Assembly (NCBI GenBank): GCA_045586925.1
Contig: JAZNBG010000037.1
Span: forward strand, 1-40,517
DNA: 40,517 nt
Direction of reading: 5' to 3'
From: SIG440 sp045586925
GTDB lineage: Bacteria; Bacillota; Clostridia; Monoglobales; Monoglobaceae
The notes under the pieces are model-generated. The model saw nothing but the letters and a program-made list of their open reading frames with translations. It ran no database searches and was not told the DNA's origin. A program made the translations under genes and the position numbers. Each line of letters begins with the position of its first letter. The stretch's first letter is position 1. Shown in pieces: positions 1 through 6,188 of this stretch.

Positions 1-7
1 CAACTTT

Positions 8-49
8 CACCTCGCTAGCTATAAAAAACTCATCTATACTTTAATTATA
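8..49 (-). promoter_or_regulatory. Possible leader of a leftward gene starting at or beyond the left edge
   Basis: On the minus strand a TATAAT hexamer lies at 44-49 and an AGGTG Shine-Dalgarno-like string at 8-12, the spacing expected just ahead of a start codon at or left of base 1. No convincing -35 element sits 16-18 bp upstream of the TATAAT, so this is weak. No coding sequence of the putative gene is visible. Confidence 0.25.
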
Positions 50-63
50 CCTTTCCAAAAACG

Positions 64-364
64 GACAAAACGGACAATATAGTCCGTTTTGTTACAGCTT
101 GATGAGTTTGGCATCAAGCTGTGAAGGAACTGAGGAACGAAGTGTATATTTTGTGAAATCGTTTTCGTCGGCGTACGTGGGTACGGTAGAGAACGATTTC
201 GCAAAAAGCAAGAGGCGGGACAGTTTTCATCGGGGAAACTGTGCCGTTTACCATATCGCGGTTTGTCATAAACACCATACCCTACATTTATTTTGTTTTA
301 TTTTTCTTGCGGTAGACCGAGTTTGTCAGTAGTCTGTGACAAAACGGACAATATAGTCCGTTTT
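64..364. repeat. Structured repeat bounded by 27-bp perfect direct repeats
   Basis: Bases 64-90 and 338-364 are identical over exactly 27 bp and then diverge on both sides. Each copy contains a palindrome (AAAACGGAC, 6-nt loop, GTCCGTTTT). Between them lies a 244-bp element (94-337), whose second copy is at 2387-2630. The right-hand palindrome directly follows the stop of the leftward gene at 366 and on the minus strand ends in TTTT, so it probably serves as its terminator. The arrangement looks like an insertion with a long target duplication, though recombination between two terminator palindromes is an alternative. Confidence 0.7.
94..337. repeat. 244-bp hairpin repeat, copy 1
   Basis: It contains a perfect 11-bp stem at 94-122 (ACAGCTTGATG/CATCAAGCTGT), then a 12-bp stem GAAATCGTTTTC/GAGAACGATTTC enclosing a small CGTAC/GTACG hairpin, then ACAGTTT/AAACTGT. 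Copy 2 at 2387-2630 has the same length and the same stems. In the first and third stems the two arms differ between copies in a matched way. No protein is convincing in either strand, so this is most likely a non-coding dispersed element or structured RNA. Confidence 0.75.
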
Positions 365-365
365 A

Positions 366-737
366 TCACTGAGAATCTTTATTTAAACTTTTAAGATACC
401 GTTCGGCAATCTTTCGCACACCGTCCTCGCTGTTGTAGCCCCCTGTCATATAGCTTACCTTTTTCCAAGACATACACCGCACATAGCGATAATAAAAAAT
501 CTGTCTGGTCAGGCTGTCATCAATCGAATTTAAAAACTTGTCAATTCTTACCTTGATTTGATTGCATCTTCGGATTTTTTCTACAATCGCCTTTTCCTGC
601 CGTTTTATCTCATCTTCATCTGCGGCAAAACTACCATCTTCACCTCTTGCCAGAATTTTAAGATTTATCAGTTCCTCTGTGTCGTGCATAATCTCTCGAT
701 TTAAGTAATAACATTGCATCAGTTCCTTTTTTGTCAT
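366..737 (-). CDS. Phage-type sigma-70 region 4-like regulator (DUF1492/ArpU-like)
   Basis: The 123-residue protein has a charged, probably coiled-coil N-terminal half and a C-terminal helix-turn-helix around residues 78-115, with the segment IFYYRYVRCMSWKKVSYMTGG followed by a second helix. This resembles the DUF1492/ArpU/RinA class of late-gene regulators common in phages and integrative elements of Firmicutes, whose tails resemble sigma region 4. It overlaps the upstream small gene by 4 nt (ATGA), so the two are translationally coupled. A palindromic terminator follows the stop immediately. The family assignment is by pattern only; a DNA-binding role is inferred. Confidence 0.6.
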   Translation of the reverse strand: MTKKELMQCYYLNREIMHDTEELINLKILARGEDGSFAADEDEIKRQEKAIVEKIRRCNQIKVRIDKFLNSIDDSLTRQIFYYRYVRCMSWKKVSYMTGGYNSEDGVRKIAERYLKSLNKDSQ

Positions 738-925
738 TTAGCATTTCCTCCGTAATAAATTTTTCTGCATTTCCTACTGCAAAAACTTCGACCAAATCTG
801 TCTGTTTCGCAATTTTCGTCATCATTGTCTAAAGCTCTGCCGCAACAATAACAAAACATATCTTCACTCTTCCTTAAAAAATCAAAACCCTTTATCAAAT
901 AAAAATCAAAAAACACAATCTTCAC
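734..925 (-). CDS. Small cysteine-rich (zinc-ribbon-like) protein
   Basis: A protein of at most 63 residues whose last 41 residues carry paired cysteines (CYCCG near the middle and FCSRKC near the end) that could bind one zinc ion. The GTG start at 925 has AAGGTG 8 nt upstream and leaves only 18 nt to the preceding gene. An ATG at 859, preceded by AAGGA 11 nt upstream, would give a 41-residue protein beginning at the zinc-binding part and is an equal contender. It is coupled by a 4-nt overlap to the DUF1492-like gene downstream. The function is unknown; such mini zinc proteins are frequent in phage and ICE regulatory operons. Confidence 0.5.
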   Translation of the reverse strand: MKIVFFDFYLIKGFDFLRKSEDMFCYCCGRALDNDDENCETDRFGRSFCSRKCRKIYYGGNAK

Positions 926-943
926 CTATTCAGCACCTTGCAC

Positions 944-1171
944 TCAAGAATCGTTTCCTTTAGGAAACTTTTTATCAAAAAAAATATGCATTATCTGCCA
1001 CCCTTTTAAAGAAAAAATTTCGGATATACATTTTATTTCCCAAAGGGTAAATTCCGTTTCACCGCCAAGCTTTTTATTAAGCTCATCACAACTAATCCCT
1101 GTCATCTGCGAAAGCTGTACTTCAGAAATTTCATTCTCATTCATTAGGTTTTTTAACTTTTTCAAACTCAT
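944..1171 (-). CDS. Small HTH (phage repressor/Cro-like) protein
   Basis: A 75-residue protein with a helix-turn-helix core, QLSQMTGISCDELNKKL, followed by EFTLWEIKCISEIF, the arrangement of Cro/DUF739-like phage regulators. The ATG at 1171 is chosen because GGAGGTGA ends 5 nt before it; the longer TTG-initiated frame would place that ribosome binding site inside the gene. A strong leftward promoter lies at 1206-1234. It is divergent from the XRE regulator at 1344, a layout typical of lysogeny switches. Function is inferred from motif and context. Confidence 0.6.
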   Translation of the reverse strand: MSLKKLKNLMNENEISEVQLSQMTGISCDELNKKLGGETEFTLWEIKCISEIFSLKGWQIMHIFFDKKFPKGNDS

Positions 1172-1205
1172 TAAAGTCACCTCCAATCATTATTCAACCT
1201 CAAAG

Positions 1206-1234
1206 ATTTTACCATTATTTTCCAATTCTGTCAA
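1206..1234 (-). promoter_or_regulatory. Sigma-A-type promoter of the leftward phage-like cassette
   Basis: On the minus strand, TTGACA (1229-1234), a 17-bp spacer and TAAAAT (1206-1211) form a near-consensus promoter about 35 bp before the start at 1171. Confidence 0.8.
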
Positions 1235-1273
1235 TACGATTTTAACATTTTTTTACTTTTTTGTAAGAATACG

Positions 1274-1302
1274 TTGCGTTTTTTAAATTTTTGTGATATA
1301 CT
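1274..1302 (+). promoter_or_regulatory. Sigma-A-type promoter of the XRE regulator
   Basis: TTGCGT (1274-1279), a 17-bp spacer and TATACT (1297-1302). It is back to back with the leftward promoter; their -35 boxes are about 40 bp apart. A TTAC-TTTTTT-GTAA inverted repeat between them could be an operator, which is speculative. Confidence 0.75.
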
Positions 1303-1343
1303 TTTAGCAGAAAAAAGCTCTTTAAAAGAAAGGACATTCCACT

Positions 1344-1652
1344 ATGCTTATCAATATTCATCAAAGACGAAAGGAACTGGGATTAACTCTTGAAAAAATA
1401 GCCGACTATGTTGGAGTCAGCAAAGGAACGGTAAAAAAATGGGAAAGCGGATACATAAAAAATATGGGACGTGACAAAATTATGCTACTTGCCGAAATAC
1501 TTCAGGTTTCACCCCTTGACATACTCGCTTTGCCCGAAAGCGATAAAAATATCATTATATGCCACAGCAAAGGCATGGCAGGCTGTTATACCGTATCGGA
1601 TGACACTTATGAAAAAATTCTTGCCATCATAAAAACAAATGGCGAAAAATAA
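1344..1652 (+). CDS. XRE-family HTH transcriptional regulator
   Basis: A 102-residue protein with a canonical N-terminal HTH_XRE domain (residues about 5-60): RRKELGLTLEKIADYVGVSK, TVKKWESG and the typical ending LLAEILQVSPLDIL. The short C-terminal tail (about 40 residues) is not recognised; it lacks an evident peptidase or dimerisation motif. The ribosome binding site AAGGA precedes the ATG. It is divergent from the phage-like cassette and probably controls both promoters, as such pairs do in temperate phages and ICEs. The upp promoter begins directly after its stop. Confidence 0.85.
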   Translation: MLINIHQRRKELGLTLEKIADYVGVSKGTVKKWESGYIKNMGRDKIMLLAEILQVSPLDILALPESDKNIIICHSKGMAGCYTVSDDTYEKILAIIKTNGEK

Positions 1653-1654
1653 TA

Positions 1655-1683
1655 TAGACAAACTTATTAATTTATAGTATACT
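1655..1683 (+). promoter_or_regulatory. Promoter of upp
   Basis: TAGACA (1655-1660), a 17-bp spacer and TATACT (1678-1683), 33 bp before the upp start. The leader is too short for an attenuator, so no PyrR-type regulation is visible. Confidence 0.7.
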
Positions 1684-1715
1684 GTACTTAATATAAATTA
1701 AGCGAGGTACTACAA

Positions 1716-2342
1716 ATGAGCAAAATTACAATACTTAATCACAGTCTGCTTACACACAAGCTGACTCTATTAAGACAAAAGGATACCCCCGTCCGAGAGT
1801 TCAGACGTCTGATTTACGAAATTTCAACACTCATCGCATACGAGGCAACAAAAGATATGGCACTTCAGGACACAACCATCGAAACTCCCTTGTGCGAAAC
1901 AAAGGGACAGCTTCTTTGCAACCAGCCAACACTTGTACCCATACTCCGTGCAGGTCTTGGTATGCTTGAACCATTTATGTCGGTTATTCCCGCTGCAACT
2001 GTGGGTCACATCGGGCTGGAGCGTGACCACGACACCCACCTTCCGCGTGAATATTACTGCAAGATGCCATCCGACATTGCAGAACGTGAGGTTTTTGTCC
2101 TTGATCCAATGCTGGCAACAGGTGGTTCGGCAAGTGCAGCAATTGACTTTTTGAAAAAACGTGGAGCAAAGAATATTCGCTTTGCCTGCATAATTGCCGC
2201 TCCTGAAGGTATAGAAGTTCTTAAGAACGATCATCCCGATGTAGATTTATATATCGGTGCACTGGATGAATGTCTTAACGAAAACGCCTATATCGTACCC
2301 GGTCTGGGTGACGCAGGCGACAGAATTTTTGGAACATTGTAA
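1716..2342 (+). CDS. upp: Uracil phosphoribosyltransferase
   Basis: This cytosolic salvage enzyme converts uracil and PRPP to UMP. The 208-residue length is normal for the family. The PRPP-binding loop is VLDPMLATGGSASAAI (about residues 127-142), preceded by the family stretch VPILRAGLGMLEPFMSVIP, and the C-terminal uracil-binding segment GLGDAGDRIFGT is intact. GAGGT precedes the ATG. It is monocistronic, with its own promoter. The gene after it is convergent, and a hairpin plus a structured repeat separate them. Confidence 0.97.
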   Translation: MSKITILNHSLLTHKLTLLRQKDTPVREFRRLIYEISTLIAYEATKDMALQDTTIETPLCETKGQLLCNQPTLVPILRAGLGMLEPFMSVIPAATVGHIGLERDHDTHLPREYYCKMPSDIAEREVFVLDPMLATGGSASAAIDFLKKRGAKNIRFACIIAAPEGIEVLKNDHPDVDLYIGALDECLNENAYIVPGLGDAGDRIFGTL

Positions 2343-2351
2343 TATTTACAA

Positions 2352-2386
2352 AGAAAAAAATCCTTCCTTACAATCATAAGGAAGGG
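2352..2386. terminator. Hairpin terminator between upp and ribF
   Basis: CCTTCCTTA (2362-2370), a 6-nt loop and TAAGGAAGG (2377-2385). On the minus strand the stem is followed by seven T, so it is best suited to stop leftward transcription from ribF. On the plus strand it lacks a strong T-run. Confidence 0.7.
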
Positions 2387-2630
2387 TCAGTTTGATGACT
2401 TTGTCATCAAACTGAACAGACACAGAGAAACGAAGTGTATATTTTGTGAAATCGTTTTCGTAGGCGTACGTTGGTACGGTAGAGAACGATTTCGCAAAAA
2501 GCAAGCAACGGCACGGTTCTCACCGAGAAAACCGTGCCGTTTAAAATACTTTGGTATATCATAGACGCCATACCCTGCATTTATTTTGTTTTAATCTGCT
2601 TGCGGTAGACCGAGTTTGTCAGCGGTCTGT
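2387..2630. repeat. 244-bp hairpin repeat, copy 2, overlapping the ribF 3' end
   Basis: Equal in length to copy 1 (94-337) and very similar in the centre, for instance around GAAATCGTTTTCGT, GGTACGGTAGAGAACGATTT and GCGGTAGACCGAGTTTGTCA. Its first stem is TCAGTTTGATGA/TCATCAAACTGA and its third is GGCACGGTT/AACCGTGCC. Both differ from copy 1 on both arms but still pair. The last 12 bases of the element encode the final three codons and stop of ribF. No flanking direct repeats are seen here. Confidence 0.75.
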
Positions 2631-3524
2631 TCCAAAATATTCTTCTGCCGCCTGCTTATCCCGCTCAATCTGTCTTGCAAGCTCCTTGGTATCTTCAAAC
2701 TTTTTAATATCTCTAAGCTTTTTGCAGAATTCAATCTGTATTTTATCGCCGTAAATTTCGCCGTTAAAATTAAAAATATATGTTTCGATGTTTGGTTTTT
2801 TATCGCCTACGGTCGGTTTTGTCCCTACATTTGTAACCGAATAATACCTGTCCTTGCCCATCACAGCAGCGGTTGCATAAACACCGCTTTGAGGAATTAC
2901 AAACCCATCAGGAATTTCAATATTCGCTGTCGGAAAGCCCCATGTTCTGCCCAGAGCCTTGCCGTGTACAACCCTGCCCGACATAGAGAATGGTCTACCC
3001 ATATACCGAGCTGCTCTTTCCATATCGCCGTTCTCAACAAATCTTCGGATTTCTGTGCTTGAAATCACTCCATCAAGCTGAACACATTCCTCCGTAAAAA
3101 CACCAATGCCGTACTTTACACACTCTGCCGTCAGCTTTTGGGTATCGCCTTCTGCCATATGTCCAAACCGGTAATTCTCACCTGAAAACACTGCAGCCGC
3201 ATTATAACGTCCTGCAAGATATTCCCTGATGAATTCTGCATAGCCGACCTTTTTAAATTCAGGGCTGAACTCCTCAATCACAACAGCATCCGCACCCAAA
3301 TTCTCAAGAATTTCCAGACGTTTTTCAAGGGTATTTACACGCTTTGAATTGGGAATTTCAACAAGCTGTACTACCGAAAAAAGTTGGTTTTTGCGTGCAT
3401 ATTCAATACAGGCACATATAACCTTGATATGTCCCTTGTGCAAAGCATCAAAAGACCCCAGAGCAACTGCGGTCTTTTTGTTCTTTATATAGTTTTTCAG
3501 TTCAATGCTGTTTGTAACTGTCAT
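2619..3524 (-). CDS. ribF: Bifunctional riboflavin kinase / FAD synthetase
   Basis: It makes FMN and then FAD from riboflavin. Residues 1-180 form the nucleotidyltransferase half with ALGSFDALHKGHI (HxGH-type nucleotide-binding motif) and SSTEIRR. Residues 180-301 form the kinase half with GRTWGFPTANI and the GVYA, VTNVGTKPTV and IETYIFNF segments. It starts 2 nt after truB with GGTGGAG upstream, so it is the last gene of the nusA-type operon, as in many Firmicutes. The stop codon and the preceding codons (ACA GAC CGC) lie in the repeat at 2387-2630, so the repeat has replaced or formed the natural 3' end. No FMN riboswitch is present. Confidence 0.95.
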   Translation of the reverse strand: MTVTNSIELKNYIKNKKTAVALGSFDALHKGHIKVICACIEYARKNQLFSVVQLVEIPNSKRVNTLEKRLEILENLGADAVVIEEFSPEFKKVGYAEFIREYLAGRYNAAAVFSGENYRFGHMAEGDTQKLTAECVKYGIGVFTEECVQLDGVISSTEIRRFVENGDMERAARYMGRPFSMSGRVVHGKALGRTWGFPTANIEIPDGFVIPQSGVYATAAVMGKDRYYSVTNVGTKPTVGDKKPNIETYIFNFNGEIYGDKIQIEFCKKLRDIKKFEDTKELARQIERDKQAAEEYFGTDR

Positions 3525-3526
3525 AT

Positions 3527-4408
3527 TTACGCTCCACCGTAAAAACTTTTGATTATCTCAAACCGTCCGTTGTTTTGCTGTGCAAGTGCAAGGAATTCAT
3601 TCTTTTCATCAAAAACCCGATATATTCTGCCCTCCTGCAAGCCATCAACGGATATCTTTATGCCGTTTCGCACTCTTCCTGCATTTCTGTCTGCCAGAAT
3701 AATTCTTTCATATTCAGGCAGAGCCTCACCTACAGGGGTCATAAAGCTGAAATCCTCAACCTTTGCCATTTCTTCTATTCTCTCAAGAGTATACGCCTTT
3801 TCAATTTCAAACCGACCGCTTTTTGTGCGGTTGAGCGCCGACATATGCCCACCGCAACCAAGCTTCGCACCGATATCATTACATAGCGTGCGAATGTATG
3901 TGCCCTTTGAGCAGTCAACCAGCATATCAACCGTATTGCTTTTTAAGTCAATATTCTTGATTTCTATATTGCTGATTGTAATCTTTCTTGGCTCACGCTC
4001 AACAGTTTTACCCTCACGAGCTAGCTCATAAAGCTTTTTGCCGTCAATTTTGATTGCCGAATACATTGGCGGAATTTGTGTAACCTCGCCAATAAAACAT
4101 CCTACGGCATCACAAATCTGCGCTTCGGAAACATTCACATCAAAGCTCTCTGTAACATTGCCCGATGCATCCTGAGTATCGGTAAATGCTCCAAGCTGCA
4201 GCCTTGCCATATACTGCTTGTCAGCAGCAGTCAGGTATTCGGCAAGCTTTGTACCCTTGCCCACACACATAGGAAGAACCCCTGAAGCCTCAGGGTCAAG
4301 GGTTCCCGTATGTCCGACTTTTTTGATATTTAGAATTTTTCTCAATCTGTAAACAACATCGTGAGAGGTTATCCCCAACGGCTTGTTTACATTAACTATT
4401 CCGTCCAT
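3527..4408 (-). CDS. truB: tRNA pseudouridine(55) synthase
   Basis: It isomerises U55 in the T loop of tRNAs. The 293-residue protein starts with the family signature GIVNVNKPLGITSHDVV and carries the catalytic motif VGHTGTLDPEASGVLP (Asp about residue 38), then YSAIKIDGKKLYELAR and the C-SKGTYIRTL-DIG block. The C-terminal 70 residues form the small, variable PUA-like part. It is 12 nt downstream of nrnA and 2 nt upstream of ribF, within the leftward operon, which fits co-expression with translation factors. Confidence 0.96.
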   Translation of the reverse strand: MDGIVNVNKPLGITSHDVVYRLRKILNIKKVGHTGTLDPEASGVLPMCVGKGTKLAEYLTAADKQYMARLQLGAFTDTQDASGNVTESFDVNVSEAQICDAVGCFIGEVTQIPPMYSAIKIDGKKLYELAREGKTVEREPRKITISNIEIKNIDLKSNTVDMLVDCSKGTYIRTLCNDIGAKLGCGGHMSALNRTKSGRFEIEKAYTLERIEEMAKVEDFSFMTPVGEALPEYERIILADRNAGRVRNGIKISVDGLQEGRIYRVFDEKNEFLALAQQNNGRFEIIKSFYGGA

Positions 4409-4420
4409 ATAATCTATTCC

Positions 4421-5365
4421 TTAAAACTGCTTGATTAACTCTGCAATAATATCTTTTTTAACATCATCAAGCGGCTTTTTCATCAAAAATCCGCTTGCCT
4501 TTTTGTGACCGCCGCCACCAAATGCAACAGCCGCTTTTGCAACATCAACATCACCGCTTGAACGAAGGCTTACCTTAAATTCACCTTTCGCCCGTTCGCG
4601 AATATAAACTCCCACCTGTGCGCCCTCGACAGATCTGGGAAGTTCTACAATTCCGTCAATAATTTTCTCATCAACACCAAGCTCAGCAAAATCTTTTTCG
4701 CCTATTGCAAGGATTGCAATTTTGCCGTCTTCAAAGATTTCAAGGTTGTCAATACCACGTCTGTACGCTTTGAAATACCCTATGCTTTTGGTGTCAAAAA
4801 TCTGTTTTGAAAGCTCGCCTACATCAACGCCGCACTCAAGGAGCTTTGCCGCAACCATATGAGTCTTTGCCGTGGTTGATGAATATTTAAAGCTGCCTGT
4901 ATCACAGGTAATTGCAACATAAATATTATTAGCAATATCAGGTGTCAATTCAACGCCCAGAGCCTTTGCAAAATCATATATTATCTCACCCGTTGCAGGT
5001 GCATTTGCATCAACATATGTGGCATCCGCAAACTCTACGTGGGTCATATGATGGTCAATCGCCGCAGTATTACCGCAAAACTGTTCTTTGATATCGCCAA
5101 TCCTTTTAAAATCGGCACAGTCAACCGCAATTTTTAAATCACAATCCTCAATTTTAAGACCGCAGCTTTCTGTACCCTTTATCAGCTTATATTCTCTTGT
5201 GTTCTCGTCACCCTCACGCAAAAAGACCTCTGCCTTTTTGCCCATTGCAATAAGAATAAGCTTTAGTGCATAAGCACTGCCCAAAGCATCACCATCAGGA
5301 TTTTCGTGATTAAATATTGCAATGCTGTTTGCATTTTTAATTTTCTCGATTACTTTATTCATCAT
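4421..5365 (-). CDS. nrnA: DHH/DHHA1-family phosphoesterase (NrnA-type nanoRNase/pAp phosphatase)
   Basis: A manganese-dependent hydrolase that degrades very short RNA oligonucleotides and 3'-phosphoadenosine-5'-phosphate. The DHH domain shows NHENPDGDALGSAYAL (residues about 19-34), VDCAD and the name-giving DHH in AIDHHMTHVEFAD. The C-terminal DHHA1 domain ends with FGGGGHKKASGF. The length (314) is normal. AAGGAG precedes two successive ATG codons, so either Met 1 or Met 2 could start. Its position between rbfA and truB is the standard Gram-positive arrangement. Confidence 0.93.
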   Translation of the reverse strand: MMNKVIEKIKNANSIAIFNHENPDGDALGSAYALKLILIAMGKKAEVFLREGDENTREYKLIKGTESCGLKIEDCDLKIAVDCADFKRIGDIKEQFCGNTAAIDHHMTHVEFADATYVDANAPATGEIIYDFAKALGVELTPDIANNIYVAITCDTGSFKYSSTTAKTHMVAAKLLECGVDVGELSKQIFDTKSIGYFKAYRRGIDNLEIFEDGKIAILAIGEKDFAELGVDEKIIDGIVELPRSVEGAQVGVYIRERAKGEFKVSLRSSGDVDVAKAAVAFGGGGHKKASGFLMKKPLDDVKKDIIAELIKQF

Positions 5366-5380
5366 AACCGCTCCTTATAG

Positions 5381-5484
5381 GGGGGTCTCTGTGCCCTCCC
5401 GAATGTCAGACACTCGTTGCCGTTTTTTGTAGGGAAGGGTCTCTGCGCCCTCCCAAATGTTCGGTCGGGGATAAAACCCCGACC
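5381..5484. repeat. Tandem GGGTCTCTG-type repeat plus GC-rich hairpin
   Basis: Two similar units, 5381-5406 and 5434-5460, share GGGTCTCTGyGCCCTCCC followed by AATGT. They are followed by a perfect 8-bp stem GGTCGGGG/CCCCGACC at 5463-5484. The stretch lies between rbfA and nrnA inside the leftward operon and contains no gene. It looks like a dispersed intergenic repeat rather than a terminator, since no T-run follows on the minus strand. Confidence 0.6.
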
Positions 5485-5504
5485 CTACTATTTATCTTAC
5501 AATT

Positions 5505-5846
5505 TTATAAGTTCTTCAGCACCTCATTAATATGTGCTCCGTATTCGATTGAGTTATCCAGCACAAAGGTAAATTCAGGGGTATTGCGCAGATTAATTCT
5601 TCTGCCAACCTCCTTACGGATAAAGCCCGCTGCACTTTTCAGTGCATCCATAGCCCCCTTCTGTAAATCCTCCTTGCCAAGAACACTGATATAAGCCTTA
5701 GCAAATTTAAGGTCCTTTGTGACATTTACATTCACAACCGAAACCACCGCTTTGCTGAGCCTCGGGTCTTTAAGGTCACGGATAATCATACTCAGCTCGC
5801 GCTTTACTTCCTCTGAAATTCTGTCTATTCTGTTATATGCAGGCAT
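5505..5846 (-). CDS. rbfA: 30S ribosome-binding factor A
   Basis: It binds the 30S subunit during late maturation of 16S rRNA. The 113-residue form starting MPAYNRIDRISEEVKREL is chosen because GGGAGG sits 5 nt before that ATG and the family begins here; the longer upstream frame runs into a repeat. Family features include the helix that follows, LSMIIRDLKDPRL, the VTKDLKFAKAYISVLG strand region and RRINLRNTPEFTFVLDNSIE. It lies downstream of infB, separated by 342 bp of repeats that are unusual inside this operon. Confidence 0.95.
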   Translation of the reverse strand: MPAYNRIDRISEEVKRELSMIIRDLKDPRLSKAVVSVVNVNVTKDLKFAKAYISVLGKEDLQKGAMDALKSAAGFIRKEVGRRINLRNTPEFTFVLDNSIEYGAHINEVLKNL

Positions 5847-5867
5847 AAAAACCTCCCGTTTTTTAAA

Positions 5868-5995
5868 GTAATAAGTAATAGTGAATAAGGAATAAGTTTG
5901 GCAGAAAAACAACGTGTGTTTTTCATTTTATCAGACAAAAGCACAGCTTTTGTACCACACCTCTTCACTCTTAACTATTCACTATTCCCTTTTTT
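5868..5995. repeat. Hairpin repeat bounded by inverted AT-rich ends, upstream of rbfA
   Basis: The ends are roughly inverted: AGTAATAGTGAATAAGGAAT on the left and a complement of it, ATTCACTATTCCCT, on the right. Inside are two perfect hairpins, GAAAAAC/GTTTTTC (5904-5924) and ACAAAAGC/GCTTTTGT (5935-5953). No open reading frame of note. It is probably a small non-autonomous mobile or structured element. Confidence 0.55.
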
Positions 5996-6002
5996 AGCCC
6001 CA

Positions 6003-6183
6003 GGGTAAGAGAAATTGGAAATCATATGCCTTGCTTGCAAGGTCGAAGAGTTTAAATCGAATAAATTTTTTTGCAAGACAAGGCAAAAGCGCAGTGAATA
6101 CTTTGTGTACTCACGAGCATTTTAACACAGTATTGCGTAAAATTTATCGATTTAAACCATATGAGGGACAATTTTTCTTTCCC
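6003..6183. repeat. Long nested palindromic element downstream of infB
   Basis: The outer arms (6003-6028 and 6158-6183) are imperfect inverted repeats ending in CATATG. Inside them is a second stem, GTTTAAATCG with CGATTTAAAC, enclosing a core with TTTTTTTGCAAGACAAGGC and the hairpin GTGAATAC/GTACTCAC. The same core, with different outer stems, occurs at about 21985-22070 beside dnaA. With 5868-5995 it fills the whole 342-bp infB-rbfA gap; no gene is present. On the minus strand the outer arm could also act as an operon-internal stem-loop. Confidence 0.7.
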
Positions 6184-6188
6184 GTATA

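Noticed and set aside
99..332. 77-codon plus-strand frame inside the 244-bp repeat, with a related frame at 2551-2754
   Set aside because: The shared residues only reflect the DNA repeat; there is no ribosome binding site, and the frames are not conserved over their length.
1824..2234. 136-codon minus-strand frame opposite upp
   Set aside because: Antisense to a clear uracil phosphoribosyltransferase; Cys-rich, unnatural composition and no start signals.
3525..3600. FMN riboswitch for ribF
   Set aside because: ribF starts 2 nt after truB within an operon; there is no leader.
5366..5504. CRISPR array from the two GGGTCTCTG units
   Set aside because: Only two imperfect units at irregular spacing and no cas genes.
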